Source: Pseudomonas quercus (lineage in GTDB: Bacteria > Pseudomonadota > Gammaproteobacteria > Pseudomonadales > Pseudomonadaceae). Taken from it: a DNA stretch of 64,000 bases. The notes under the pieces are model-generated. The model saw only the letters and a program-made list of their open reading frames with translations. It was not told the DNA's origin and did no database searches. The DNA is taken from the NCBI RefSeq assembly GCF_012033695.1, contig NZ_JAAVJI010000009.1:142608-206607 (forward strand), given 5' to 3'. A program made the position numbers and the translations under genes. This document shows positions 27,297-35,997 of this stretch, piece after piece; within the stretch, counting starts at the first letter, position 1; the number at the start of each line of letters is the position of its first letter.

Positions 27297-28214
27297 TTGG
27301 ACCACGTTAACGCTTCACCTGTTGTGGTGGCTGGTGCCACAGGCGATCTGGGCCGCCGCCTGGTGCGGGCGCTTATGGAACACGGCGCTCGGGTGACCGC
27401 CCTGGTTCGGCCAGGCACCACCCCAGCACGGCTGGCCGGCCTTGAAGCCCCTGGTTGCACCATCGCTACGGTGTCGCTGGATGACACCCGCAGGCTAGAA
27501 ACTATTCTCGCTGGCGCGGGCTGCGTGGTGTCCGCCTTGAACGGGCTGGAACCCGTCATCATCGAGCAGCAGGGGAGGCTACTGGAGGCCGCCCTAGCAG
27601 CGGGCGTGCCCAGGTTCATTCCCTCCGATTACTGCCTCGACTACACCCGCACCCGGCCTGGCGATAACCGCAACATGGACCTGCGCCGACAGTTCGCCAG
27701 CCGGCTCGATGCCACCACCCTAAAGGCCACTTCCATCCTCAACGGCGGGTTCCTGGAGCTGCTGGAAGGGGATGCGCCCCTCGTGCTGCCAGGGCGCCGT
27801 GTGCTGTGTTTCGGCGACCCGCACCAGCCGCTGAACTTCACCGCCAAGAACGATGTGGCGGCGTTTACTGCGGCAGCAGCACTGGACCCGCAAGCCCCGC
27901 GCACCCTGCGCATTGCCGGCAACAGCCTGTCCCCTGTGCAGATTGCCGACACCCTGACCGAGCTGACAGGCAAGCCCTACCGCACAGTGCGCCCTGGATC
28001 TATCGGCGTGCTGTCGGCGCTTATCGGTGTGACGCGCGCGCTGACGCCAGCCACCGACAACCCTTTCCCTGCCTGGCAGGGCATGCAGTACCTGCGAGAC
28101 ATGATGAGTGGCCGCGGCACGCTGCTCACAGTGGATAACGACCGCTATGGCCACCGTGAATGGGCCTCTGCCCGTGACACATTGGCCCGTACCTATGCGC
28201 CAGGAGCACAGTGA
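27297..28214 (+). CDS. NmrA-like NAD(P)-binding protein (isoflavone-reductase-like)
   Basis: A TTG start at 27297 with AGAGG seven bases upstream gives 305 residues. The N-terminal Rossmann motif VVVAGATGDLGRRLVRALME and the later FIPSDYCLDYTR and LNFTAKNDVAAFTAAAAL blocks match the NmrA/PCBER atypical short-chain reductases, which lack the Tyr-x3-Lys pair of classical enzymes. The stop overlaps the start of the epoxide hydrolase gene (TGATG), so the two are translationally coupled. The substrate is unknown. Confidence 0.82.
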   Translation: MDHVNASPVVVAGATGDLGRRLVRALMEHGARVTALVRPGTTPARLAGLEAPGCTIATVSLDDTRRLETILAGAGCVVSALNGLEPVIIEQQGRLLEAALAAGVPRFIPSDYCLDYTRTRPGDNRNMDLRRQFASRLDATTLKATSILNGGFLELLEGDAPLVLPGRRVLCFGDPHQPLNFTAKNDVAAFTAAAALDPQAPRTLRIAGNSLSPVQIADTLTELTGKPYRTVRPGSIGVLSALIGVTRALTPATDNPFPAWQGMQYLRDMMSGRGTLLTVDNDRYGHREWASARDTLARTYAPGAQ

Positions 28215-29368
28215 TGACCCACCTTATCGAACCCTTTCCCCTGCATATTCCTCAAGCACACCTGGATGACCTGGCCGAGCGCCTGGCCCAAGTGCGCTGG
28301 CCAGCACCGGAGACCGTGTCCGACAATAGCCAGGGGCCACGGCTCCACCGTATCCAGGCGCTGGCCGAGCGCTGGCGCAGCGGCTATGACTGGCGAACAA
28401 CCGAGGTCCAGCTCAACCATTGGAACAGCAGCCGTACCGAAATCGATGGCCTGGGCATTCACTTTCTGCACATACGCTCGCCCCATGCTGACGCCTTGCC
28501 ACTGCTGCTGACCCATGGGTGGCCAGGCTCCATTCTTGAATTCAGGGCCATGGTCGGGCCGCTCACGGACCCAATGGCCCATGGTGGCCAGGCCAGCGAT
28601 GCGTTTCACTTGGTAATTCCGGCGTTGCCGGGGTTTGGTTTCAGTGACAAGCCACGTACACCGGGTTGGGGTGTCGGTAGAACGGCTGCCGCCTGGGTAC
28701 AGTTAATGGACCGCCTGGGGTATGGCGAGCGCTGGGCGGCCCAAGGTGGGGACTGGGGCGCCGCCGTCACCACGGCCATTGGGCACCTGAGCCCGCCGGG
28801 CCTGGTTGGCATTCACTTGAACATGGTGATGTACCGCCCCACGGCAGAAGAAATCGCACAGGCCACACCAGAAGAGGCGCGTATGCTCGCCGATGCCCAG
28901 CGCTACGAGCGTGAGCTCAGCGGCTATATGAAAGTGCAAAGCACCCGGCCGCAGTCTATTGGTTTTGCCCTCTCAGACTCTCCCATTGGCCTGGCGGCCT
29001 GGGTGTACGCGTTATTCCAGGATGCCTCCGACAGCCAAGGCGAGCCTGAACATGTCATTGACCTTGATGCCTTGATCGACGACATCATGCTGTACTGGCT
29101 GCCCAATGCGGGCCCTAGCTCGGTTCGCTTCTATTGGGAGGCCATGGGCGAAATGCAACAGCAGGGCCCCGGCCCGGCGCTGGCCTTACCTGTGGGTATC
29201 AGCATGTTCCCCGGTGAGCTGCTTCGCCTGTCACGGCGCTGGGCGCAGGCGCGTTTCGACAACCTTCAATTCTTTGCCGAAGCCGAACACGGCGGGCATT
29301 TTGCCGCAATGGAAAACCCCCTGGTGTTGACCGAGCACGTACGTGAAACCTTCCGCAACGTGCGTTGA
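28214..29368 (+). CDS. Epoxide hydrolase, microsomal-type (EHN domain)
   Basis: 384 residues from the ATG at 28214. A GTG one codon earlier is possible. An N-terminal EHN domain (PFPLHIPQAHLDDLAERLAQ) precedes an alpha/beta-hydrolase domain. The domain has HGWPGS for the oxyanion region, nucleophile Asp in QGGDWGAA, the lid Tyr residues, and the C-terminal His in AEHGGHFAAMENP. It adds water to epoxides through a covalent ester. It is coupled to the NmrA-like gene and probably controlled by the divergent TetR regulator. Confidence 0.88.
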   Translation: MTHLIEPFPLHIPQAHLDDLAERLAQVRWPAPETVSDNSQGPRLHRIQALAERWRSGYDWRTTEVQLNHWNSSRTEIDGLGIHFLHIRSPHADALPLLLTHGWPGSILEFRAMVGPLTDPMAHGGQASDAFHLVIPALPGFGFSDKPRTPGWGVGRTAAAWVQLMDRLGYGERWAAQGGDWGAAVTTAIGHLSPPGLVGIHLNMVMYRPTAEEIAQATPEEARMLADAQRYERELSGYMKVQSTRPQSIGFALSDSPIGLAAWVYALFQDASDSQGEPEHVIDLDALIDDIMLYWLPNAGPSSVRFYWEAMGEMQQQGPGPALALPVGISMFPGELLRLSRRWAQARFDNLQFFAEAEHGGHFAAMENPLVLTEHVRETFRNVR

Positions 29369-29599
29369 TAGTGCTCTGTTAGGGGACACGCTGGGGCCTG
29401 TTGTGATTGATCGGTGTGGCCATTCCGGGCCGCACCCTCACGGCAGGGCCCAATCCCTTATGCAAACGCCCATTTTTCTTGCCTGTAACCCACCCAACTA
29501 CTACCCTTTCCAGCTTCACCCGGCCAGCCGCTCGCCTTGTCCGCCCTCCACGAGCGCCTCATGCCCGCCGCTGTTCAACCCGTGACCTGAAGCCCCTCA

Positions 29600-30691
29600 A
29601 TGACTGCCTCGTTGCCCTTGCTGTTGCGCCGTTTGCTACGCCCCTTGCTTGACCCCTATCGCCGCTTCCGCCACGCCCGCTTGATCCACGCACTGCGCGT
29701 GTCCGTAGGGCTGATAGCGACCATTCTGCTGACCACCGGCATTCATTTGCCACACGGGGAGTGGGCGTCGGTGACCATGCTGATCGTGATCGGCGGGCTC
29801 CAGCACCATGGCAACATTCGCCGCAAGGCCACCGAACGCGCTTATGGCACGCTGATTGGCGCGGTCATCGGGCTGGCGATCGTCGCCCAGCAAAGCTACC
29901 TGGGCTGGTCCCTGCTCACTTACGTGCTGATGTCCACGGCCTGTGGCTTTTTCGCGTACCACGCGATCGGCAAAGGGGGCTATACCGCGTTGCTGTCGGC
30001 CATCACCGTGTTCATCGTGGCCGGCCACGGTGACAACCCCATGTCTGATGGCCTGTGGCGCACGGTAGATATCCTGATCGGCAACGTGCTGGCCTTGGCG
30101 TTTTCTTTCGCCTTGCCGCTGTATGCGGTGTATTCCTGGCGTTACAACCTGGCCAGCACGCTGCGCGAGTGTGCCGCGGTGCACGGGCGGATCGTTGCCG
30201 GCGATGCAGTGACCAGCGATGCGCACCTCAAACGCATGCGTACGCTCAGCGCGTCCTTGGTGCAACTGCGCGGCCTGATGGCCTCGGTGTCCAAGGAAGT
30301 GCATATTTCCCAGACCGAACTGGACGCCCTGCAACGCAACCTGCGCCTGTGTATTTCCTTCCTTGAGATTCTGGCCGATACCCGCCCCCCTGCCGATGAC
30401 GAAGCCGCCATGGCCGCCTTACGTAGCTCCCTGGCCGCCGAGCACCGTTTTATCCGGCGGCAGTTGGTGGGCATGGCCCGCGCCCTGCGGGACGGCAACA
30501 GCGAGCGGCTGCTGCGTGGCACGGACCGCCCCGCTGGCCAGCCGACCGAGGCGTTGCCCTACCCTGCGCTGGATGGCTACCGTGCGATGACACAGCAGTT
30601 GGCCGCAAACGTAGATGACATGCGCCAACGCCTGGCCAAGACGGCACCCCGCTGGAATTTTGCACATTCGGTTCAAGTTGCGCCTGATTGA
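29600..30691 (+). CDS. FUSC-family inner membrane protein (aromatic acid exporter-like)
   Basis: 363 residues. The first half has about six membrane helices with the FUSC pattern (WASVTMLIVIGGLQHHGNIR, then AYGTLIGAVIGLAIVA). The second half is a soluble helical domain. It is shorter than AaeB/YccS-type proteins, which have two membrane blocks. The family is linked to efflux of aromatic acids, but no AaeA-type partner is adjacent. The 230 bp upstream (29369-29599) contain no gene. Confidence 0.82.
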   Translation: MTASLPLLLRRLLRPLLDPYRRFRHARLIHALRVSVGLIATILLTTGIHLPHGEWASVTMLIVIGGLQHHGNIRRKATERAYGTLIGAVIGLAIVAQQSYLGWSLLTYVLMSTACGFFAYHAIGKGGYTALLSAITVFIVAGHGDNPMSDGLWRTVDILIGNVLALAFSFALPLYAVYSWRYNLASTLRECAAVHGRIVAGDAVTSDAHLKRMRTLSASLVQLRGLMASVSKEVHISQTELDALQRNLRLCISFLEILADTRPPADDEAAMAALRSSLAAEHRFIRRQLVGMARALRDGNSERLLRGTDRPAGQPTEALPYPALDGYRAMTQQLAANVDDMRQRLAKTAPRWNFAHSVQVAPD

Positions 30692-30755
30692 AAACGCAGT
30701 GCAGATGCACCCGAATACGTCGCCTGCGGTGTGCAATTCGCTGGCCTGAGCGTAA

Positions 30756-31331
30756 CTAAGCGTTTGGTAAACCAAGCTGTTCCACGATCTCACTGGCCGC
30801 TAGCACGGTGGCGTATTCACCGTTCAGTATGGCCAGCGTCAGGTCATACACGGTTTCAGCGCTCCAGGCCTTTCCTTGGGCGCCCGTGACGGGTACTGCG
30901 GTGGTGGCATCGGCAGGCAGAAGAATGTCGTACCCAAGGGCCTTCCCAGCCCGAACGGTGGCGTCCATGCTGTTGTGAATCACCACCCCGGTGAGCACGA
31001 AACGCCTGGCACCCACTGCTTTTAACGCCGCGTCCAGCTCAGTGCCGATAAACGCGCAATTTTGCTGTTTGGTGATAACCGCCTCGCCCTCAACAGGTGC
31101 TACCTGCGCCTTGATACCGTTCCAGGGGCCGTGCACGTAGTAGCTTGATGTCACCGTCGGCTCGTCATGCTTCACATGCAGCACTGGCCAGCCACTGGCT
31201 CGCCAGAGGCCCAGCAGCCGCTGGATGACAGCCAGGTACCCAGGGTTGTTCTTGCCGTCCCAGTTGGGGCGGTCAATGGCCTCTTGAACATCAAGGACAA
31301 TCAGCGGAACGGGCGCGCAGTGGGGTGTCAT
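30756..31331 (-). CDS. Isochorismatase-like cysteine-hydrolase-family protein with Ser at the nucleophile site
   Basis: 191 residues from the ATG at 31331. The fold signature is clear: catalytic Asp in LIVLDVQEAIDRP, Lys in ITKQQNCAFIGTEL and the motif LTGVVIHNSMDATVRAG. The last has Ser where the family normally has Cys. Ser-bearing members (NNSVEATVR type) are known, so this is a variant rather than a broken enzyme, but amidase activity of the usual kind is not assured. It follows the nitronate monooxygenase gene by 47 bp on the same strand. Confidence 0.8.
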   Translation of the reverse strand: MTPHCAPVPLIVLDVQEAIDRPNWDGKNNPGYLAVIQRLLGLWRASGWPVLHVKHDEPTVTSSYYVHGPWNGIKAQVAPVEGEAVITKQQNCAFIGTELDAALKAVGARRFVLTGVVIHNSMDATVRAGKALGYDILLPADATTAVPVTGAQGKAWSAETVYDLTLAILNGEYATVLAASEIVEQLGLPNA

Positions 31332-31378
31332 AGGGGTTATCCTGGTTTCCAATACCGCGAACGTACTACACGCAGCAC

Positions 31379-32446
31379 CTATTTCGCAGCCGCCATTTCC
31401 TGGACCAGTATCTGCACCAACGCTGCCGCCGGCAGTGCCCTGGCTAACGGCGCGCCCTGCCCGGCCCACTGCGCTGCAAAGTCCTGGTTACCCTTGGCAC
31501 TGGCCGCTGCGTGCAACGCCTTGGCGGCGTCGTAGGCCAAGGGGTACTCGGCAGGTTCGGGTATGCCCGGTGCGTGGCCTTCCAGGTACAAGCGGTTGAC
31601 GATACCCCGCGCCGCCCGCCCGGACAGGTAGCGGGTGACCCGTGTGGCGTAAGCCTGGTCGCTGCGGAGCGCCGCCCGGTGTGCCGGGGTGGCGCAGGAC
31701 TCTGGGCATAGAATGAACGCTGTGCCCAACTGGGCGCCGGCGGCACCGAGCGCCATAGCTGCACGAATACCGGCACCGTCCATGATGCCGCCCGCTGCAA
31801 TCACTGGAAGGTCGACCTGCGAGACCACTGTGCGCAGCAGTGCAAACAGCCCCAGTTGGTGATCCTGGCCTGGCCTGTCGTCGAACACACCGCGGTGGCC
31901 ACCGGCCTCGTACCCTTGGGCCACAATGGCCTGAACACCGGCCTGCGCCAGTTGACAGGCTTCCTGCAGGGTGGTGGCGCACCCTAAGGTATAGATACCT
32001 GCAGCCTTCAGTTCATCAACCCACGCGTTAACCGGTACGCCAAAGTGAAAGCTGACCACGCTTGGGCGCTCCTCCAGCAGCATGTCCAGCATGGCCCGGT
32101 CGGCGAGGAAGCTGGTATAGATTTCCTGCAGGGCACATGGCGGTGTAGCGCCCAACTCAGCGAACAGGCCTCCGAGGTACTTCAACCAGGCTTCATTCCT
32201 GGCCCCATCAAGCACGGCGGGCCGATGGCAGAACACGTTGACATTGAAAGGCCGATTGGTGAGCGCGCGTGTCTGCCGAATGAGGTCACGCCCCTGCGCA
32301 GGGGTGCTGGCACCCAGGCCAATGGCGCCCAGGGCGCCGGCATTGGAGACTTCGGCCGCCAGCCTGGGTGTGGACACGCCTACCATGGGCGCCTGGAGGA
32401 TGGGGCGTTGAATACCCAGCCGAGCAAAGGGTTCGTGAACGTCCAT
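31379..32446 (-). CDS. Nitronate monooxygenase (2-nitropropane dioxygenase family)
   Basis: 355 residues from the ATG at 32446, with AAGGAG nine bases upstream. A TIM-barrel FMN enzyme: [20 protein letters not shown] at the start, [18 protein letters not shown] for phosphate binding with the catalytic His, and [20 protein letters not shown]. It oxidises nitronates such as propionate 3-nitronate to nitrite and the carbonyl compound. It begins 39 bp after hmp on the same strand and should be in the same transcript, linking nitronate and nitric oxide detoxification. Confidence 0.85.
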   Translation of the reverse strand: MDVHEPFARLGIQRPILQAPMVGVSTPRLAAEVSNAGALGAIGLGASTPAQGRDLIRQTRALTNRPFNVNVFCHRPAVLDGARNEAWLKYLGGLFAELGATPPCALQEIYTSFLADRAMLDMLLEERPSVVSFHFGVPVNAWVDELKAAGIYTLGCATTLQEACQLAQAGVQAIVAQGYEAGGHRGVFDDRPGQDHQLGLFALLRTVVSQVDLPVIAAGGIMDGAGIRAAMALGAAGAQLGTAFILCPESCATPAHRAALRSDQAYATRVTRYLSGRAARGIVNRLYLEGHAPGIPEPAEYPLAYDAAKALHAAASAKGNQDFAAQWAGQGAPLARALPAAALVQILVQEMAAAK

Positions 32447-32485
32447 CAATTGGCACTCCTTTACAGTGCTATCAAACAATGTCAG

Positions 32486-33673
32486 TTACGCCAGCGCTTC
32501 GGCCGGGCCGAAAAACTCGTAGTGGATTTGCGCCGCTGGCACCCCAAGCCCTTGAAGGGTTCGCTTCATGAACGCCATGAAGGGCGTAGGCCCCAGGACG
32601 TAGGCGTCCAGGTCCCGATTGCAGGGCAGCCAGGCCTGAAGGTGCTCGGCGCTAGGGTAACCCACCGCATCAGGTGCCTGTTCGGGCATATGGCAGGCCT
32701 GGGCATGGACCACGTGACTGCTGAACTGTGGGTAGGCCGCACGCCAGGCTTGCAGTACGCCTTGGAACCCTTGTACCTGTGCATTGCGGGCGTAGTGAAT
32801 GAACACCACCGGGCGGCCGCCGTGCTCAAGGGCCGCCTGGGCCATGGCCAGCGTGGGGGTAATGCCAACCCCGCCACTGATCAGCACCAAAGGTTTAGGG
32901 CTGTGAGTGAGGGTGAAGTGGCCCGAGGGCGGAAACAGGTCTACCTGGGTGCCCTCCACCACACAGTCGTGCAGGTAGTTGGACGCTACGCCGCCAGGTT
33001 CGCGCTTTACGCTGATGCGGTAGGTGGTGCCGTCGGCAGCCGCGCTCAATGAATAATTACGCCGTATCTCCTGGCCGTTAACCATCAGCCGAAGCCCGAT
33101 GTACTGCCCTGGAAGATGGCGGATCACAGGCTTCCCGTCGGTCGGTGCCAGGTAGAACGAGGTAATCTCGCGGCTTTCCACGACCCGGCGCAGCACGGTG
33201 AACACCCTGGCCCCTTGCCACCCGCCTGGGGCCATGGCGATTGCCTCATAACGGCTGGCCTCAGCAGCCATCAGCAGGTCTGCCAATTGCTGATAAGCCG
33301 CTGCCCAGGCGTCGATTACCGCTTGAGTGGCCACCTCAGGCCCCAGCACCTCCCCCATGGCTTGAAGCAGGCAGCGCCCAACGATCGGGTAATGCTCCGG
33401 CAGAATCTGCAGGGCCACGTGCTTGTTGACGATTTGCGCCGCCAGCGGCCCGAGGTTTTCCAAGTGATCGATATGGCGGGCATACCTTAATATAGCATTG
33501 GCCAGCGCCCGTGGCTGGGCGCCATTGGCCTGGTGCGCCTGGTTGAACAAGGGCCTTACTTCAGGGTGGCCGTCCAGCATCAGCCGGTAGAATTGCGTGG
33601 TCAGTGCCTCGCCCCCCGCTTCCAATAACGGAACGGTGGCTTTGACGATGTGGCGTTGGACGTCGGTCAACAT
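32486..33673 (-). CDS. hmp: Flavohaemoprotein, nitric oxide dioxygenase
   Basis: 395 residues, the full family length. Residues 1-140 are the globin domain with the proximal His in VNKHVALQILPEHYPIVGRC and the distal Tyr/Gln region near the N-terminus. Residues about 150-255 are the FAD domain (RHLPGQYIGLRLMVNGQEIR, RNYSLS), and the rest is the NAD-binding domain (LVLISGGVGITPTLAM, YVLGPTPFM). It oxidises NO to nitrate with NAD(P)H and O2 in the cytoplasm. A sigma54-type promoter precedes it and a NorR-type activator is divergent, so it is induced by NO. Confidence 0.94.
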   Translation of the reverse strand: MLTDVQRHIVKATVPLLEAGGEALTTQFYRLMLDGHPEVRPLFNQAHQANGAQPRALANAILRYARHIDHLENLGPLAAQIVNKHVALQILPEHYPIVGRCLLQAMGEVLGPEVATQAVIDAWAAAYQQLADLLMAAEASRYEAIAMAPGGWQGARVFTVLRRVVESREITSFYLAPTDGKPVIRHLPGQYIGLRLMVNGQEIRRNYSLSAAADGTTYRISVKREPGGVASNYLHDCVVEGTQVDLFPPSGHFTLTHSPKPLVLISGGVGITPTLAMAQAALEHGGRPVVFIHYARNAQVQGFQGVLQAWRAAYPQFSSHVVHAQACHMPEQAPDAVGYPSAEHLQAWLPCNRDLDAYVLGPTPFMAFMKRTLQGLGVPAAQIHYEFFGPAEALA

Positions 33674-33706
33674 GGGGTAGCTCCGATAAATGACTACATT
33701 GGCATG

Positions 33707-33722
33707 AGCAAGGGGTATGCCA
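33707..33722 (-). promoter_or_regulatory. Sigma54 (-24/-12) promoter of hmp
   Basis: The minus strand reads TGGCATACCCCTTGCT, with GG and GC spaced ten bases apart as in the TGGCAC-N5-TTGCW consensus. Transcription would begin about 20 bp upstream of the hmp start codon. Confidence 0.8.
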
Positions 33723-33763
33723 GCACCCGAGCCCTTGAAACACGGCCTCTAACCCCGTAAAAA

Positions 33764-33789
33764 GTCTTTTTAACCCAGGTCAAAAAGAC
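33764..33789. promoter_or_regulatory. Paired GTC-N5-(G/A)AC sites, candidate NorR/FhpR enhancer
   Basis: GTCTTTTTAAC (33764-33774) and GTCAAAAAGAC (33779-33789) lie about 45 bp upstream of the sigma54 promoter. They form part of a larger inverted repeat, AAGTCTTTTT / AAAAAGACTT. NorR-family activators bind GT-rich dyads at such a distance. The sites also lie just before the activator's own start, so it could autoregulate. Confidence 0.6.
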
Positions 33790-33796
33790 TTCATCT

Positions 33797-35377
33797 ATGC
33801 CACATCAGGTCCTATCGACTCAGCAGGTCAATGCTTTTCATGCCTTATTGCCTTTGCTCAGTGACCTCAGTGCAGACGTAGCGCCAGGCACCCGTTACCG
33901 TCGCGTGCTGGATGCCCTGCGCGAGCTGGTGCCCTCAGACGCTGTCGCTTTGCTGCGGCTGGACGGCGATGTACTGGTGCCAGTCGCGGCGTATGGGTTG
34001 GCCGAGGATGCCATGGCCCGGCGCTACCCGGTGCATCACCATCCCCGGTTGCAAGCGATCGTGGACAACCCGGGGGCGGTACTGTTCGAAGCAGGCTGCG
34101 AACTGCCAGACCCTTACGACGGGCTGATCGGCTCAAGCCCGCTGCCCGTCCACGACTGTATGGGGTGCGCCCTCAGGATCAACGACCAGGTGTGGGGGGC
34201 TTTGACCCTGGATGCCTTGAAGGTGGGCCAGTTTTCCGAGGTGGACTTGCAAGTAGTAGACACTTTCGCCACCTTTGCCGCCGCTACCGTGGTGGCGGCC
34301 TCCCAGTTCGAAGCCCTTGCGCAAAAGGTAGAAGGTGAGCGCCAGCGCGCAGAGGCATACCGCCTGGCCGCCCACCGCCCTGCCCCGGCGATGATTGGCA
34401 ACAGCCCGAGCTTCACGCAGTTGCTGACCGAAATCGACCTCGTGGCGCCCAGCGACCTCACCGTGTTGATCACCGGAGAGACCGGTGTGGGAAAAGAACT
34501 CGTGGCGCGTCGGTTGCATGAGCAATCCACGCGCGCCGACCGGCCTATGGTAAGCGTCAACTGTGCAGCCCTGCCCGAGCACCTGGTGGAAAGCGAACTG
34601 TTCGGGCACGTGAAGGGCGCGTTCTCGGGCGCCATCGAACACCGCCTGGGCAAGTTCGAGATGGCCAACGGTGGCACCTTGTTCCTGGACGAAGTGGGTG
34701 AACTGCCCCTGGCGGTGCAAGCCAAGCTGTTGAGGGTGTTGCAGGATGGTCAACTGCAACGGGTAGGCTCGGACAAACCTCACCGGGTGGATATTCGGCT
34801 GGTAGCCGCCACCAACAGGCTGCTAGCCGATGAAGTCCGTGAAGGGCGTTTCCGTGCAGATGTGTACCACCGGCTAAGCGCTTATCCGCTTCGGGTGCCT
34901 TCGTTGCGAGAGCGCCAGGGCGATATTCTGTTGCTGGCCGGGGCGTTTGCTGAGGAAAACCGTTGGCGCATGGGGTTACCGGCCCTTCGCCTGGCCCCTG
35001 AAGTTCGGGGTGCCCTGCTTCATTACACGTGGCCGGGTAATGTTCGGGAGCTGGAATACCTGATTGCTCGAGCGGTACTGAAAGCCAAAAGGCGCATGAC
35101 TCAAGTAGGCCGAAAGGGCGTTCTATCGCTGCTGTTGGAGGACATGGACTTGCCTGCTCCACAGCCTGCCATGCAAACACCGAACGCAGTGGATAGCAGA
35201 CAGAGGGCGCCTGCCCACCTGGATTTCAGCGCAGCCGTGGAGGCCTACAAAAGGCAATTACTAGAAGAGGCTTTAGCGCAGCACGCGGGCAATGTGTCTG
35301 CGGCTGCACGAAGCCTGGGGCTAGACCGTGCCAACCTGGCGCGGCTGGCCGCCCGCCTGGGCGTTGAGAAGGGTTAA
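33797..35377 (+). CDS. norR: NorR/FhpR-type NO-responsive sigma54 activator
   Basis: 526 residues in NorR order. A GAF domain (about 20-185) binds NO through iron. A central AAA+ domain follows, with Walker A GETGVGKEL, Walker B GGTLFLDEVGELPL and the sigma54-contact loop GAFSGA, a Ser variant of GAFTGA. A C-terminal Fis-type helix-turn-helix is seen in AGNVSAAARSLGLDRANLAR. It is divergent from hmp, its probable target. I considered HrpR/HrpS, but those lack a GAF domain. The Ser in GAFSGA is a conservative change of unknown effect. Confidence 0.9.
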   Translation: MPHQVLSTQQVNAFHALLPLLSDLSADVAPGTRYRRVLDALRELVPSDAVALLRLDGDVLVPVAAYGLAEDAMARRYPVHHHPRLQAIVDNPGAVLFEAGCELPDPYDGLIGSSPLPVHDCMGCALRINDQVWGALTLDALKVGQFSEVDLQVVDTFATFAAATVVAASQFEALAQKVEGERQRAEAYRLAAHRPAPAMIGNSPSFTQLLTEIDLVAPSDLTVLITGETGVGKELVARRLHEQSTRADRPMVSVNCAALPEHLVESELFGHVKGAFSGAIEHRLGKFEMANGGTLFLDEVGELPLAVQAKLLRVLQDGQLQRVGSDKPHRVDIRLVAATNRLLADEVREGRFRADVYHRLSAYPLRVPSLRERQGDILLLAGAFAEENRWRMGLPALRLAPEVRGALLHYTWPGNVRELEYLIARAVLKAKRRMTQVGRKGVLSLLLEDMDLPAPQPAMQTPNAVDSRQRAPAHLDFSAAVEAYKRQLLEEALAQHAGNVSAAARSLGLDRANLARLAARLGVEKG

Positions 35378-35847
35378 TCGCGATAACCGCGAGTGGCGAA
35401 ATACACAATGGCTGCGCCCGCTGCCACTACCAGGGCGTCTTCGACCAGGCCGCTGCGGGTCTGGCCCACCTGTGCGATGGCCTTTTTGCGGGCAGCCAGG
35501 GAAAGGTAAGCCAAGGGAACCGCCGTGGCCACGGCAGCCACTGCACCTGCGTTTTCCTTGCCCTGCGGAGCTAGGGCAACACCCGCGATCCCGGCACTGG
35601 CCAGCCGCGCCGAAAGCCCCAAGAACACGGTCCGGTCCGGGGCGGACTTCATCTTGTCGCCCAATAGCTCGCCGATGCCCATGGCCAGCGCACCATACTT
35701 GAACAAGGGGCGGTCCAGCAGCAGCAGGCGGCCTGGGGTAACGTACCCCGCCAGCCGTGTGGCAGCGATGGCTGCCATGGGCGTCATGGACCGGCAACTG
35801 GCCACGGCGCCAATCAATACTGAAGAGAGCAGGCTACGGAGGGGCAT
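35374..35847 (-). CDS. DUF4126-like membrane protein
   Basis: 157 residues with three to four hydrophobic segments (LSSVLIGAVASCRSMTPMAA, AGAVAAVATAVPLAYLSLAA, LVVAAGAAIVYFATRGY). The pattern TPMAAIAATRLAG resembles the DUF4126 family of small membrane proteins. Its 3' end overlaps the 3' end of norR by 4 bp in convergent orientation. The function is unknown. Confidence 0.65.
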   Translation of the reverse strand: MPLRSLLSSVLIGAVASCRSMTPMAAIAATRLAGYVTPGRLLLLDRPLFKYGALAMGIGELLGDKMKSAPDRTVFLGLSARLASAGIAGVALAPQGKENAGAVAAVATAVPLAYLSLAARKKAIAQVGQTRSGLVEDALVVAAGAAIVYFATRGYRD

Positions 35848-35997
35848 TGGATTCAGTCCTTGTGCGCGGTGTGGGTATTGATAGGACTGGCTTGAAAACG
35901 TAGGGGTTCAGTGAATGCACTGCTCTACATGCCACCGGCTTTCCCCCTGGCGGCCCATCCTCAGTTACCCCACATGTGCGACCCTGCCGATTACGCC

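Noticed and set aside
33797..35377. Possible HrpR/HrpS activator of hrpL
   Set aside because: It has an N-terminal GAF domain and is divergent from hmp, which is the NorR/FhpR arrangement. HrpR and HrpS lack a GAF domain.
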